From Pseudofabraea citricarpa (taxonomy: Eukaryota; Ascomycota; Leotiomycetes; Helotiales; Dermateaceae): DNA of 64,000 bases. The DNA lies in assembly GCA_029641185.1 (NCBI GenBank), contig JAPWGK010000005.1, forward strand, positions 930,001 through 994,000, in the 5' to 3' direction. The position numbers were made by a program, and so were the translations under genes. Positions 1 through 12,640 of this stretch are shown here, one piece after another. Each line of letters starts with the position of its first letter. Position 1 is the first letter of the stretch. The notes under the pieces are model-generated. The model was given only the letters and a program-made list of their open reading frames with translations. It was not told where the DNA came from and did not search any database.

Positions 1-1168
1 CAGACTGTATAAGTGCGATTCAATTGCGCGCTCCCAGTGACATTCTACTTGTTTTCGCCGCATCTCCTTAGGGGTAAGTGTGGTGCTCGGTAAAAACGCC
101 TTCCGTGGACACCGTACAGTACCTGCAGTAGGAGGCACCTCATGGTCGCTAGACACAACTGAGGTTTTCATATCGACGAGTAATAGTTCTCTCCTTATTG
201 AAGCACCTCAAGCCGAGTGCCAAGACGATTGTATGATTTTAACATTTATTCCGAGCTCGGAATTGCCGCGGCCTCCGGGGAAGTCTATAGAGTTCTTCGG
301 TAAAGCCGCCGAAGCTTCAGGCACAGAAGAAAAACACACCCCTTGCGAAGATGTAGAGAGGGAGATAGCAGCAAGGGTATCTCAGCTTGTAGTCTGCTTA
401 AGCTTTCACCAAGACTAAAAATACTCGCGTCTGATCCAGCCCTTGTGAGCGCGAGCTTGAATCGCACAAGTGTGAAACGAAACACGTCCGGGCGAAGCGA
501 TCATAACATGTGGTCGCGCGCTTCAGAGCCAGTATATCGGGCATCGAATGTCACCACAGGATCTGCCAAGGAAAGTGTAAGTATAAGCTTCCCACAAGAA
601 TTTGCTGGGCATGTCACTGGCGAGGGTCTCTGACGCGGTCCAGATTCGGGACGAAGCGCGAACTCATCTTCAGGACCCCGGTCAGACTTTATTCTTTTGC
701 CCCCCGTTGCGTCTCATATGGCTCTTTCACAGGCCTTTTCAGGGAACCGTTTGGGACCCCCGGGTTCTCGTGCTGCTCTGTTGCTGATCAGGTCGTCTCT
801 ACTCGGCCATGGTTGGTTACAGATCTTTGCTCCCAAGAGCAGTGACACCTCTTGGAGATCATGCTGTCACCTCATTCTCGCCATTGGTTATGCAGCCCCA
901 AACTCCGCCGAAGATACGAACGGCTTCGACTTATTCCTATCTACTCCTTTGCGTTATTACCCTGTCTTCAATAACTCAGGAGACGTTCATATCTAGAGCC
1001 AAGCGCCGACCATATTCATGCCATAGAAAATCGTCACCAGATCGATCACAAGCTTCACTCACAACACCGATGTTTTCAGAGAAGTGCAATATTTCACGAT
1101 AGTCTTTTGAACTTTTGCTGCAGCTTCAACTCCCCTCACTCCAACACTGCTCTTGAATCCCGCCCACG
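1..1168. other. Gene-free leading segment
   Basis: No reading frame here resembles a known protein or has coding-like composition on either strand. The last few hundred bases probably hold the promoter and 5' leader of the MFS gene that starts at 1169. A gene could end just outside the left edge, but I see no support for one. Confidence 0.5.
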
Positions 1169-3273
1169 ATGGCGAACATTCGGGAACCCGAGTTCCCACC
1201 GTTGGTCTACCAGCGTTCTGACAACTCAGGAACAACAAATGAAACGTGGGACTCGCGATTGGAAAACGTCCAAAGCAATACTTCTTCAACGCGTCGAGGA
1301 GTGGCATTCGCAGAGGCTAACAACGAAGAGAGACCGAAGATGACACCGAAGCGAGCAAGAGAACTGCGGTGGTCACACCAATCACTTGATGGAGGATGGG
1401 TACTGGCAAGAAGATCTCGCATACCGTCGAGAGCATGGAACCGAGAGAGCATTCAGATATTCGGCGATTTCCAAGACTTCGAAAGTAACTCTGAAGAAGA
1501 TGGATCCCGACGCCGTGCCGATCAGGATTCCGATGACGAGAATGACCCATTTGACGATCCACGACAGAGCCGCGATCTCTCTTCGTCTTCGACTTCCAGA
1601 GTGAGCAGTATGGCTCCGTTAGAGAAGACTGTCTCCGAACCACCTTACCATATATTCACCATGGCGAAGAAGAAGCAAATGGTCTACATCGTCAGTTTAG
1701 CGGGCCTGTTCTCACCACTCTCTAGTAATATTTACTTCCCAGCTTTGGGCCAGATCGCTACTGTTAGTTTGCCCTTCTCTAATCTGTTTGGTTCCCGGAT
1801 CGGGCTAACTTGAACAGGACCTGAACGTCACTATTTCGCTTGTCAGTCTCACGATCACCGTCTACATGGTTGTTCAAGGTATTGCGCCTTCTTTCTGGGG
1901 CCCCTTCTCAGATACTATCGGTAGACGTCCTGTTTTTGTTGGCACGTTCTTGGTGTATCTTGCCTCCAATGTTGGACTTGCTTTCAGCAACAACTTCGCT
2001 ACTCTCATGGTCTTTCGAGGTATTCAGGCAGCTGGCAGTGCTGCTACCATCTCTATTGGTATGTCATCCTGCAAGATCGAAGGAATTTTACTAACATCAA
2101 GTAGGAGCCGGTGTTATTGGAGATATCACAACCGCTAAAGAACGTGGTGGTCTGATTGGTATCTTCGGTGGAAGTAAGTTCTCGCTTCCTCATATCCTAC
2201 CCAGCTTGCTAACTTTCATAGTCCGTATGATGGGACAGTCGATTGGACCAGTCTTCGGTGGTATTATCACACAATACCTTGGATTCCGAGCTATCTTTTG
2301 GTTCTTATTTGGACTTGGAGCGATTACCTTGTTTTTGATCATCCTTCTCCTTCCCGAGACTCTTCGCAGCATAGCCGGCAACGGCACCGTGCGGCTAACA
2401 GGCTTCCAACGTCCTCTCGTCTACGCATTCAAAAAGCAACAGAATGTCTTGTCAGAACAAGACCCCAACGCGCCTAAGAGAAAAGTGACTTTATCTAGCA
2501 TTGTCGCACCACTCAAGTTCCTCTTCGAGAAAGACGTCTTCGTGTCTCTTTTCTTCGGAAGCATCATTTATACGGTCTGGAGCATGGTGACTTCCAGTAC
2601 CACGGGTTCGTTCCAGGCTAAATTCGGCCTCAACAATCTTCAGATCGGTCTCGCATTCTTACCAAACGGAGCCGGGTGTGTAGCTGGTTCCTACCTCACC
2701 GGTTACCTCATGGATTACGATTACCGCACCGTCGAAACCCAGTACAGAAAGCAGCACGGCATCCCAGAAGACGTCAAGCTCGACAAGAAGAAAGCAGCCG
2801 GCTTCCCGATCGAGAAGTCCCGGCTGCGAAACATCTGGTGGCTCGTGGTCATCTTCGTCATCACGACAGCCCTGTACGGCTTCTCGCTCGACTTCAAGCA
2901 GATCGCCGTCCCGCTCGTGCTCCAGTTCTTCATCGCCTACACGGCCACAGCCGTCTTCTCGCTCAACAGCGCCCTCATCATCGATTTGTTCCCCGGCGCA
3001 TCTGCCTCCGCTACCGCAGTGAACAACCTGATGCGCTGCTCAGTCGGCGCTCTGGGTGTCGCCGTCGTCGAGCCAATCATCGGCCTCATCGGCGAGGGGT
3101 TCACCTTCTTCGCCTTCGCCATGCTCACGGGAATCCTCTCGCCGCTCCTGGTCATCGAGTGGTACTTTGGCGAGGGCTGGAGGCTGGAGCGCACGAGGAG
3201 ATTACAGAGAGAGCAGGAGGCTAAGGCAGATGCTGAGCTGGGGAAAGTCAGCATCACGGAGAAGAAAGGCTGA
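1169..3273 (+). CDS. MFS multidrug transporter, DHA1 (Qdr/Flu1-like) family
   Basis: Plasma-membrane proton antiporter, probably exporting drugs or small organic compounds. Exons 1169-1762, 1818-2058, 2105-2173 and 2222-3273 join in frame and all introns are GT...AG. A hydrophilic N-terminal tail of about 165 residues, rich in Ser, Asp and Glu, precedes the first membrane helix (MVYIVSLAGLFSPLSSNIYF). The DHA1 motif A region GPFSDTIGRRP lies in the loop after TM2, and the TM5 region carries GQSIGPVFGG. A PETLRSIAGNG stretch after TM6 is typical of the fungal Qdr/Flu1 branch. A long central cytosolic loop and six more helices follow. The start is the first ATG in frame; a later Met (SSMAPLEKT) could also serve. 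The next gene downstream is a P450 on the same strand, but the substrate cannot be read from the sequence. Confidence 0.88.
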
Positions 3274-4244
3274 TTTAAAGTTCGGGAGCAGAGCACATGC
3301 AATTTTCTCTTTTTTTCTTTTACAGTACACCACCGCGCGAAAAGTTAGGTTGAGCCAATCTTTTCTTTTGCGGATTGTTACAGTTACAGTTACAGATATA
3401 TAGATAGATACATAGACACTACTAGCTACAGTAGGCCTACGGGTAACCTTCATGAGGGAGATTTATAGAATAGATATTTGTTCTTGGAACTCGACGAAAG
3501 CTTGACATTACTAAAATTTTGTCTTCCCTGTGTTTTTTTCTACAAATCGATCTCGCTTATTTTAAACCGCCAGAACATCAACTGCAACTACCGATTCTTT
3601 ACTCGTGTCTTATCAACAAAGCTATCTTATGCTAACGTATGTGTTTATGTTTTCATTATCATTTGTATATTGTATTTTGAGATTGATAGAAGTATGTCTG
3701 CGACAGAATATAAGCGAGCTGTCTGCTGCCACAGCACATGTGCTGTACTGTAGCGATCACTTATTCTCGAGGTTTGTTCAGAGAAGAGTCCAATCACGAT
3801 ATCAGCATTGCTGCATGACAAAGATTCGGACTCGGACGTGCCGGCGAGATTAGTTTATCCCATCCTCTGATTGCTTGCTCGCTGAATTGAAGCTTCTCTG
3901 TAGCCCCATTGTGGGGCTTGGTGGGATACCCCGCACTACATGTGGCAAGGCAGCTCAGTACGAAGTACGACCTGAGACCAATGTGTGCCTGGCTCTGACC
4001 GCACTTTCGGCTTGTGGGACGTACGGACATGCGGTGACCGGGCACATGGGGCTCTTTCCCGGAATAGAGTTTTTGTACTGCATGGTCTGCCGACAGTGCC
4101 GGCTGGCTATACCTCATACCTAGCTGGCCGTCCCGCATCGTAATAATCTATAGATCAACGGTGGTGAAGAAAACAGGAAACGGCCGCTTGAGCACAAGAA
4201 CAACAACTTTCTCTCTCTCTGCGAGGCACTCCCGTCGTTTCAAG
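3274..4244. other. Intergenic region, P450 promoter side
   Basis: No supported gene. It contains a short simple repeat near 3379-3400 (three TTACAG units, then ATAGATA runs) and a pyrimidine-rich CTCTCT tract just before the P450 start. The rest is unremarkable. Confidence 0.5.
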
Positions 4245-5911
4245 ATGTTCAGCTTCACTCAGGCTGTGTTGCTGCCTTTTGCTTTTCTCTTTTTGTCCTA
4301 TGTCGTCTATCAGAGATGGTTTCATCCGCTTGCCAAATACCCGGGCCCCTTTGCCGCTTCGCTGTCGAATCTCTGGAAGGCGTATCAGGTGTCGACGCTC
4401 AAGATGCCCTACATTCTCAATGACCTGCACGAAAAATATGGCCCTATCCTCCGTATCGGACCCAACACGCTGAGTTTTTCAGATCCCGAAGCTATTGCAC
4501 CTATCTATCAAGCTGGGAGGGCAATGAAGAAGTCGAGGTTCTATGATGCTTTTACTGCCATCACTCCTAATATCTTTGGAACACAAGATGAAGACGTACG
4601 CTTGCCATCCCTTCCACAAATCCCATAGAGTGGCAATGATTGAGTTGTGGATATCTAGTTCCACGCAATGCGACGACGGCAATTCATTCCAGCATTCTCC
4701 ATGTCGTCGGTAATGCGGATGGAAGAGCACCTGGATCGAAACATAGCGATATTACGGCAAAAGATGGACAAGCGAGCCGAAAACAACGAGATCTTTGACT
4801 TGAAAGAGTACGTCCACCGGTACATCATTGACGTGCTGGGAGAGCTAGCATTCAGCAAAAGTTTCGAGACGCAGACGTCTGCGACGGCTGAAGTGCCACC
4901 CGTCAAAGATCACGTCTTGCTAGCGACCGTGCTGGGACAAGTCCCGGATCTGCTGGCCCCGGCCAAAAAGCTACTCACCGTTCTGCCGATAGCTCGATAC
5001 CAGGAGATGTTCGCCAGCCGCATGCGCTTGAAGGACTTGGCCATCGATTGTGTGTCGAAGCGGCTGGAGAAGAAGGATTCGGATGGCAGGATCGATCTCC
5101 TAACGAGACTGATCGATGCCAAAGACCCAGAGACGGGTGCGAAGCTCACCAAATCAGAAATCGACACAGAAGCTTTTGGATTGATGTAAGTGCGAACGAC
5201 CAGATGGGAATTAATTAAGCTAATGTGGCACGCAGCATTGCCGGCACCCATTCTACCGCCGGCACTCTCTCTTTGCTTCTCTGGCATCTCTTGCATAACC
5301 CGGAGTATTTATCAAGATGTAGGGAAGAGTTATTGGCTAATATGGGCATGCTGAGCCCAGAACAAGCCGCGTATCCAGTAGGAGATCTGGAGATAAATCT
5401 CGAGTTCATGATGGCTTGTATTAAGGAGAATCTCCGAATGGATGCCGTATTTAACATGCCACTCCCAAGAGTTGTGTTGGCTCCCGAAGGTGCTGAGATC
5501 TGTGGCGAGTTAGTTCCCTTCGGCGTAAGTGTTTTCCATAATTTTTTTTCATTCCAAACAGAGTCCCGATCAGAACTAAACTCTTTACAGACCGAAGTAG
5601 CAATTGTCAACCACTGCGTACACCACAACTCCAGGGCATGGGGCGTAGACCACGACATTTACGACCCCACGAGGTGGTTTGACGAGCGGGCCGAGGGGAA
5701 AGGCAAGTGGCTCATACCGTTCAGCGTCGGGCACCGAATGTGCATCGGCAAGAACATTGCCATGTCGAACATCCTTAAGGTGACGAGCACTCTGCTAGCG
5801 TGCTACGACTTCGACGTTGTCGACAAGACCTCGAAGAGACCCGATGTGGTTAGCGTGGGCGTGGGCGAGATGAGGAACGAGATTCTATGCCGGGTCAAGA
5901 AGAGGTGCTGA
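4245..5911 (+). CDS. Cytochrome P450 monooxygenase
   Basis: ER-anchored haem monooxygenase. Exons 4245-4595, 4659-5185, 5236-5524 and 5591-5911 keep frame. It starts with a hydrophobic anchor (AVLLPFAFLFLSYVVYQRWF) and a proline-rich hinge (HPLAKYPGPFA). The I-helix reads IAGTHSTAGT, with His where many P450s have Asp or Glu before the conserved Thr; from memory AGTHTT occurs in several fungal families. The K-helix ExxR is ENLR and the haem loop FSVGHRMCIG matches FxxGxRxCxG with the Cys ligand. Its length of about 495 residues is normal. It lies 970 bp downstream of the DHA1 transporter on the same strand, and no backbone biosynthetic enzyme is nearby, so its substrate is unknown. Confidence 0.9.
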
Positions 5912-8204
5912 TCGGAGACGGAGTTGTGGAAACCTTCTTTCTGTTTGTGCTTGCCACTTCAATACCATGCCAGTTACAGTATCCATCCATCCCGCCCGTT
6001 TCTGGATCTTGCATCTTATCTAAAAATGTTTACTGCCCACTGCATGTTTTGTGATTCTTGTTATTATTGACTTTGTTAAGCTTCTCATTATTCTCGAAAT
6101 CCGAACGCTGACCCGAGTTTTGCTCGTATCCGGGAACTCTGTGTTGCTGCTGCTGCCAAGAGAAAGTCAAGCGAGGAGAAGAAATGGCATGAGACAGGCA
6201 GGAATCGTCGAAGGAAAACCGGTAGATTCGGTACTGTAGCACAGACGCGAAGAAAGCATGATAAAAATAGAAAACCGGCATCATCGTATCGCATAGGAGC
6301 GAAGTTCGTCGGCTGTTAGAATTCGCTTCCGAGGAAGCTTTTTCTTTTGCAGCAAGCTTTTGTCACAAGCTCACGAGCATGTCGATTTGAAGAGCCAAAT
6401 GCTTCGAGGAGATGTCGTGGAAGAAGTAAAGTTTGGTAATATGTACAGAAGAATGGTAACGTTGGACAAACATACTGCCTCCGGTGACTGCTGTTCTCTC
6501 CCCGCTGAGAATGAATGAATTCTTCACTTCGGCCCTTTCACATCCAACGCCGCTCGGGATTTATACTAGAGATGGGCATCAGCATCTAGCCGGGTCTGAC
6601 TTCCAAAAGTTAAATCTACTCACGAAATTCGAAGAAGCGACGCCGTTCCTCAGGCAGTAGCGCAGGTATTCGGCTTCCGAAAGTGCTTCTAGCCCACTTG
6701 GTCTCTCAAATGCTTCGGGATTACACGTCGTTCTGTTCTCTAGAAGAGAGCCATCTAGTATATGCTAAGTGATATTGTTAGCGAATATTTGATAGACTCG
6801 TTCGGATTATGACGTACGTTTGATATGCTGATCTGTGGAACAGCTGCGAAAGATGAGAGCAAACTTAGGAAGTTTGCGTAGAACATGTTGGTTTAGATGT
6901 ATGGCGAATGATGAGCACAAGCGACTTGAGTCTAGAAGAAGTAGGAGGAAGAGATGGATGTATAATTGTATAATATCGAGAGGAAGTCCAAGTCCAAACC
7001 AGCAACGGAAATGCACTACTCTTATCTATCACTCATCGAGTCAGCACAACTCCACTAAATAGCATTCGCGATTCTCCTATTCCAGCAAAGGAGGTGCCAT
7101 CCCATCTTTAGACTTTTATCTTACTCCTCAGTTAGATTGCTGCACGGCGCGTTGACGCAGCTTCGAGCCTTCGACTGTGTGAGCGCTGTGGGAGCTCGGG
7201 TCGCGTAATTACATGTGCGGTTCGAGCTTGATAACATGAAACTTCCACGTCACGTCACGTCACGTCACGTCTCCTGAGTAAGACTTACTGATCTGCTGAG
7301 TAAACACTTCCATTGCGTGGCATACCTCTGTATTGAAAAGAACCAAAGCATTGGATAACATATAGTGTGCTGAAATATACTTGCATGTTAAAACTGAAGT
7401 GACGTCGCTAGTTCTGGGGATGCTCAAGTCTCAAGAGAGAGATATAGTTTGTGAGTGAAACGTCCAAGGCTACGAGAGACATACCTAAACCTGTGCCCTA
7501 AACCACGAGATAAGTTTTTCTCTGGAGAATTGGTTCTACGCTTTCGTCTGATGAAAGAGCACCCCCCAGACCATACTCCAACGGATGCTGACACTTTTGA
7601 CACAACCCATACTTACGACGAACTAAACTCTATGCTGTGCCACCTCATCCTTATCCGACAGGATCCCTTCGCTGACTTATCCTGTACGGAGGATTCGTGT
7701 TCGTGTACAGTAAAGAGGGGAGATCCGCAGCTAGTAATGCACGTTGAATACGTGACTTCAGACCTCTTCAAACTCTCCCAGCTTCAATAGAATTGATCTG
7801 TTCATATAGTCAAGTTTAAGTATATTTGAAAAATTTTAGCATCTATTAGTAGTCGATAGTCCACGATGATAACGCTTCTCAAACGAGAAATCTCATGTGT
7901 AATCGTCTTTGTCATGTGGAGACGCAAGTGTCTACGCAATAAACTTTTTTCCAATCCCGAGACAACCGAAAGGGATTTGGCAATGAGAGATAACATCAAA
8001 GCCCCAGTCGGTATGGTGTTTTATCATCGGAGGGCTTACGTGGCGCAACGCCATCCTCGACCTCGTGCTGTACATAAGCGATGCCACTGTAGACACCTAG
8101 TGTTTCACTCGTTTAACTGGATCTATTCTCATCCGCGTCAAGATTTCTGCTTATTATTTTCGTATTCTATCATTGGGACATCTTTAGATCCATTCACATA
8201 GCAA
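5912..8204. other. 2.3-kb gene-poor region between convergent genes
   Basis: No convincing coding sequence. Open frames up to 111 codons exist (for example 7455-7790 and 7866-8201, plus strand) but resemble no family, lack splice-supported extensions and are not flanked by recognisable genes. A lineage-specific small gene cannot be excluded. The 7246-7270 pentamer array is listed separately. Confidence 0.45.
7246..7270. repeat. Tandem pentamer (CACGT)5
   Basis: Five perfect copies of CACGT in a row. On the reverse strand this reads as overlapping ACGTGACGTG, so it carries repeated CGTCA/TGACG half-sites of the kind bound by bZIP (CRE-like) factors and the ACGTG core. Whether it is regulatory or a plain microsatellite cannot be told; no gene start lies close by. 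Confidence 0.8.
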
Positions 8205-10317
8205 TCAGGTCCCCTTCACATCAACAGCAGCCGACTTTTTGCCATCTCCAGAAGATCCGGCTGAGGTGTGTATACTTGAAGCCACCTCTTCATCTTCACC
8301 GATGACCTCGCCACCATGAATCTGCTGTGCGAAAGCGAGACGTTCGGGCCTAGATTATCAAGGAGTTAGCGATAGAACTCCCCAAGGTGCCGAGGGAAGA
8401 TACTTACAAGAGCCATTTTATATCGATATATCGAAGCATACAGGTCATGATGATGACCAATACCCAACAAGCAAGAGCGGATTGCCAGCCATATTTATCT
8501 GCATCTGATTAACGATAATTCTCATGATGCAACGGACCTTGTGAACTTACAGTAAGGTGCTTGGACAGCCGGCCAGACGAGCACTTGTGACCATGCCGAA
8601 ATTGCATAGTAAGCCGCGATGGCTACGCCAACAATTAAAGATCGAGCCTCGGGATCTTGTGGAATGCTTTAAATTCGTCAATGGAATCCTTGGAGATTCA
8701 ATGTAGAGATACTTACAGGTCTGAGAGCCACGACATGATCAAAGGCGCAGTACCCAACGCCAGGTAAGAAATGAAGTAACTGGCATACGCAGCGGACAAA
8801 GCGACCGAGGCGGGATGAGTAGTCCAAATGCTCATTATGATGCACGGGATTATACCGATAACGGCTAATTCTCAAATCAGCAATCGTTTTTGCGTGGAAG
8901 TGGGAGATGCTAATGCTTACCTTGGGCGACGATCAATGTCCAACGCGTACCGAGGAAATCTGAAAGCAAGGCCCAGATCCAGACTTGAATGATGTGTAAG
9001 TAAAATATAGAACAGATTAAATCAGAATTATCTTACCAAAGACGACCTGGATTGCTCCCCCTCCGATGGGAATCGCGTTGACTTGCGCTGTGTTCCATAC
9101 CCTCGAGCCGTCAGGATGTTTGAGACTCTTCAGGAAAAGCCCAAAGTAGGCGTATCCATATGAGCCCAGTACACAAGCAATATACAAAATTGAGATAAAA
9201 TAGACAACCCAAGAGGAGAAAGTGCGTCTAGAAAGTCATCAGTACTAATTTAAAAAGTGAATATAGGAGTCTGCTCACCGAATACCAGCCCAGGTCATCT
9301 TCTTAGGTTCAGCTCTGTTGTGGCGAGCTAATCTCTCCATTGACATCTCAGCATGCTCCTTGGTGAACCAAAAGGCTCTCGGATTAGGATTATTTGGCAA
9401 GTCGGGAATCATGAAGAACCCAAAGAATCCCCAAACAACAGTGATGATGGAATTAACAATGAACAACCATCTAGATGAAAACTATTAGCAAACGTCATGT
9501 AAAGCCAAGAATGAACGGGCTTTTTTTACCTCCAACCTGCAAGGCCAGCTGATCCCTCAAGAGTCTCTGTAATGGCTACCTGAAGCGCACCTGACATCAT
9601 GCTGCCAATTGCCTGGCAGGAATGATAAAAGCCCATGCGCTTGGCGAGCTCCGTGGGTGTATACCAATGCACTTTTCACCCATTAATTCAAATTGTATTC
9701 AGATGGGTCAGAGATGACATACTGAAGAGAGTCATCATCCCAGGCCAAGCGGAACTCTCGCAAAGACCGAGGAATACTCGGAGGACGTAGACTTGCTTGG
9801 CGTTCTTTGCCAGAGCGATCAATCCCGTCATCATACCCCAGAGAAGCTCCAAGCCTGGTAGCCAATAACTTGGCCGAACGTACGTCAAGATTATCTGAGA
9901 TGGGATCAGCATTATGCAGTAGGCGACGTTGAACCATGTCGTGAAGCTGCATCTTGTTAATTTCTTCTCCTAATTTGAGACTTAAGGTACTTACTAGTTC
10001 AGTTCGTTGCCGACAAGATTCAAATCTTCCTTCATGCCCGAAACGTATGCATTATTGATGTTCTGCTGATCGAGATATCTGAGGTACATGTTAGTAAGAC
10101 ACAGTAGTTAGTTGCAAGTAGATTACACACTTAATAACTGTGTGATAATTAGCATGACCACACATATCACTCAGGACGTGTATGTATGTTGCGTACCTTG
10201 AGAAATACACCCAAAAGTCATGAGAAAAATATCCAGTCGGCGAACCAAGCTCTTCTCAGCCGGCGAGCGCTCAAACTTCTTGAACGCCTCAGGGCGAGAG
10301 AATTTGAAGGAAACCAT
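8205..10317 (-). CDS. MFS anion:cation symporter, Dal5/Liz1-type permease
   Basis: Proton-coupled uptake permease of the ACS family, whose substrates include allantoate, pantothenate, nicotinate and other carboxylates or amides. I place twelve exons: 10197-10317, 10131-10137, 9995-10078, 9723-9946, 9530-9671, 9279-9470, 9037-9227, 8921-8983, 8717-8864, 8551-8666, 8408-8504 and 8205-8349. They sum to 1530 nt, giving 509 residues. Exon 2 is only 7 nt but is needed to restore the family motif [20 protein letters not shown] after TM1. Other conserved parts are [26 protein letters not shown] and [20 protein letters not shown]. Family placement rests on these motifs. It is divergently transcribed from the FAD oxidase at 11010, sharing about 690 bp of upstream DNA, which suggests co-regulation in uptake and breakdown of a nitrogen compound. 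Confidence 0.88.
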
Positions 10318-11009
10318 CGTCGTTTCTTCTCAGCCGAGGTCTGAAGGGTTCAATTAGCAAGGCTCACGAGACCACAACACTTTCTCGTCCACGAAAGCCG
10401 AAGAGAAACACTCTACTCACAAAAATGAAGCTAAGAGCAGGTCAAGGGAGAAGAGAAGAAGAAAGAGCAGCGAGGCGACAGAATATAAAAAAATTAGCTT
10501 AGACCCCAGGATAGTGGAGACCATGCAACGGGCATGCATCGGTACAGTGAGAAATGATAGATAACGAAGGAGAGATAAAGGAAAGGAGCGACCGGCATTC
10601 AGGCAAGGTTATTACCGAATTCGGACGAGAGGGGAGCAGGAAGGAAGACAAATTGGATTGCGTATGGTTCCCCAGTACCCCACTCTTCCACTCTCCTTCG
10701 CCTCAACGAGATAACGAGCACGGATATACCGACTGTGGTGCTACTTGCCCAACGGCAAACCAAGAAGATTTGCCCGCTTTTTACTCGACTTCGGCATCGG
10801 CCTTCGCCATGTCGCTGCCACTTGCGTGACAATAAGCTTTCTTGTCTCCCGAAGTGCCAAAAGTCTTATCTATATCAAGACTTTGCCTTCCGAGCACCAG
10901 TCGCCAAATCAAGCACGGCTATACACCACACCACACCACACCACACCCAATCCGAGCAGTACTTGAAAGGCACAACCTCAACGGCACAAGAGAAAAAAAC
11001 CCATAAATC
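10318..11009. promoter_or_regulatory. Shared divergent promoter region of permease and oxidase
   Basis: A 692-bp head-to-head intergenic region between the minus-strand Dal5-type permease and the plus-strand FAD oxidase. It is purine-rich in the left half and holds a perfect short CACAC/CACCA array at about 10923-10947. No specific operator was identified by eye. Confidence 0.5.
10923..10947. repeat. Short CACAC-type tandem repeat
   Basis: About five copies of the pentamer ACACC/CACAC run up to the 5' leader of the oxidase gene. It is a simple-sequence tract and could tune promoter strength, but that is not shown. Confidence 0.65.
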
Positions 11010-12557
11010 ATGATCGCATCAAATACAGACCTCAGTGAAAATGGTGATGGAAAGGGCCCGGGTTCTCACCTCCCAGTCACGAAGCCATGCCTCAGTTACT
11101 GGCAGAAAACGACTCGTGGATTCCCACTCTTGAACGCAAACTCGGAACCATCAGAAAAAAATAGCATACCGCCAACAGCTAAATACGTCGTGATCGGGTC
11201 AGGAATCACAGGGGCGCTGACGGCATTCGAGCTCTTGGAGACATCGCCAGATATCAAAGGCGAGGATGTTGTGATTCTCGAAGCACGTGAGGCAGCCAGT
11301 GGAGCGAGTTCGAGGAATGCCGGACATGTACGACCAGGTAAAGTACAAGATGACTTTTTTGCCCTTTTGCATCTACAATGGGAAGAGCACAGGCTGATGG
11401 GCAGCAAAAGATTCATTCCGCGGATTCGTAGCCTACTCGCGTCTGCACGGCATAGAGCAAGCCAAGAAAATCATCGCCAACGAGAAACTCGTCCTGGAGC
11501 GGGTGGCCGAGTTCGTAGCGAAGCACAACGTGCAGTGTGATTTTAACCTCAGCACCACCTTCGACGTGTGCATGACGCCTGAGTTTGCCGCCTACGAAGC
11601 AGAGTGTTTCACCGCGTACCAGCAAGCCGGCGGCGACGTATCGCATGTCAAGTTCTATTCTGGCGAGGAGGCCAAGCGAGCATCGCGGGTCGAGTCTGCC
11701 ATCACGGCCTACGAATGGCCAGCCGGCTCGAGCCACCCTGCCAAACTGGCACAGTGGCTGTTAAACTCCGTGGTGCAGAGGGGTGGGAGATTGTTCACGC
11801 ATTGCCCGGCGCTCAGTATCGTCCAAGCTGCAGATGGAGTAGGGTGGAAGATCAAGACACCGAGAGGAGACATCGAGACGAAGATCGTGATCCATTGCAC
11901 GAATGCACATGCGTCTTTCTTGCTCCCGCAGCTTTCGAACCATATCACGCCCAATCGCGCACAGGCTCATTCGATTATCCCCACTTCGGCATTCGCTGCT
12001 GGCAAGGAGCTGAAAAGTACCTTATCGTTGCGCTATAGCTTGACGCATTTCTATTCTGTTATCCAGAGGAAGGGAGACGGCACCATTGTGTTGGGCGTCT
12101 CGAGATCTAATCCGACGTTGAGTGAGAAGACGTTGGCGGAGAGGATCAATATCGATGATCGCTTGTATAACCAGGAGATCGCAGATGATGCCATGAAGCA
12201 GTGGAAGCATATTTTCAAGGAGGGTGAAGGTGTTCATGGTGAAGGGATGGATCACTCTTGGACGGGCATTATTGCCATGACTCCCGACTCTGTGCCATAT
12301 GTTGGTGCTCTCGAGTCGTTACCCGGCCAGTTCATATGTGCAGGTTTCAATGGTCACGGTAAGTCTTTCCCACATACAGAATCTATAATAGACATGCTAA
12401 ATATTAGCAAGGGATGGCAAGGATCTTCACCAGCGCACCGGGAGTTGTGAAAATTGTGATGGGCAAAGCCTGGCAAGAGACAGGTTTACCCGAGTGCTTT
12501 CAGATCACGGAAGAAAGATTGTCAAAATTAATCGAGCCCAGCAAATCCGTTTGGTAA
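11010..12557 (+). CDS. FAD-dependent oxidoreductase (DAO family)
   Basis: Flavin enzyme of the D-amino-acid oxidase / sarcosine oxidase / gamma-glutamylputrescine oxidase superfamily, expected to oxidise a C-N bond of an amine or amino acid. Exons 11010-11337, 11411-12358 and 12412-12557 give 473 residues. The dinucleotide-binding motif VVIGSGITGA is at about residues 58-67, and ARE and SGASSRNAGH follow, the usual FAD contacts of the family. Exon 2 starts inside the conserved RPDSFRGF stretch, and the C-terminal substrate/FAD region includes GFNGHGMARIF across the last intron. No signal peptide is seen, so it is probably cytosolic or peroxisomal, with no clear PTS1 (it ends SKSVW). Flanking Dal5-type permeases suggest it consumes an imported nitrogen compound. 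Confidence 0.88.
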
Positions 12558-12640
12558 GAGCATATACAGCAGGTAAACGATAATATTTTCCTCGATAGAA
12601 TATTTGAAAACAAAAACAATGCGGCGATCATAACGTTCTT

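Noticed and set aside
2676..3224. Long Arg/His-rich plus-strand frame inside the DHA1 transporter
   Set aside because: It is the out-of-frame shadow of the GC-rich transporter exon; the transporter frame matches the MFS family throughout.
7455..7790. 111-codon plus-strand frame in the 6-8 kb gap
   Set aside because: No domain, signal peptide or splice-supported extension; the composition looks non-coding.
9683..9952. 89-codon minus-strand frame
   Set aside because: It is a shifted frame over exon 4 of the Dal5-type permease and runs through its introns.
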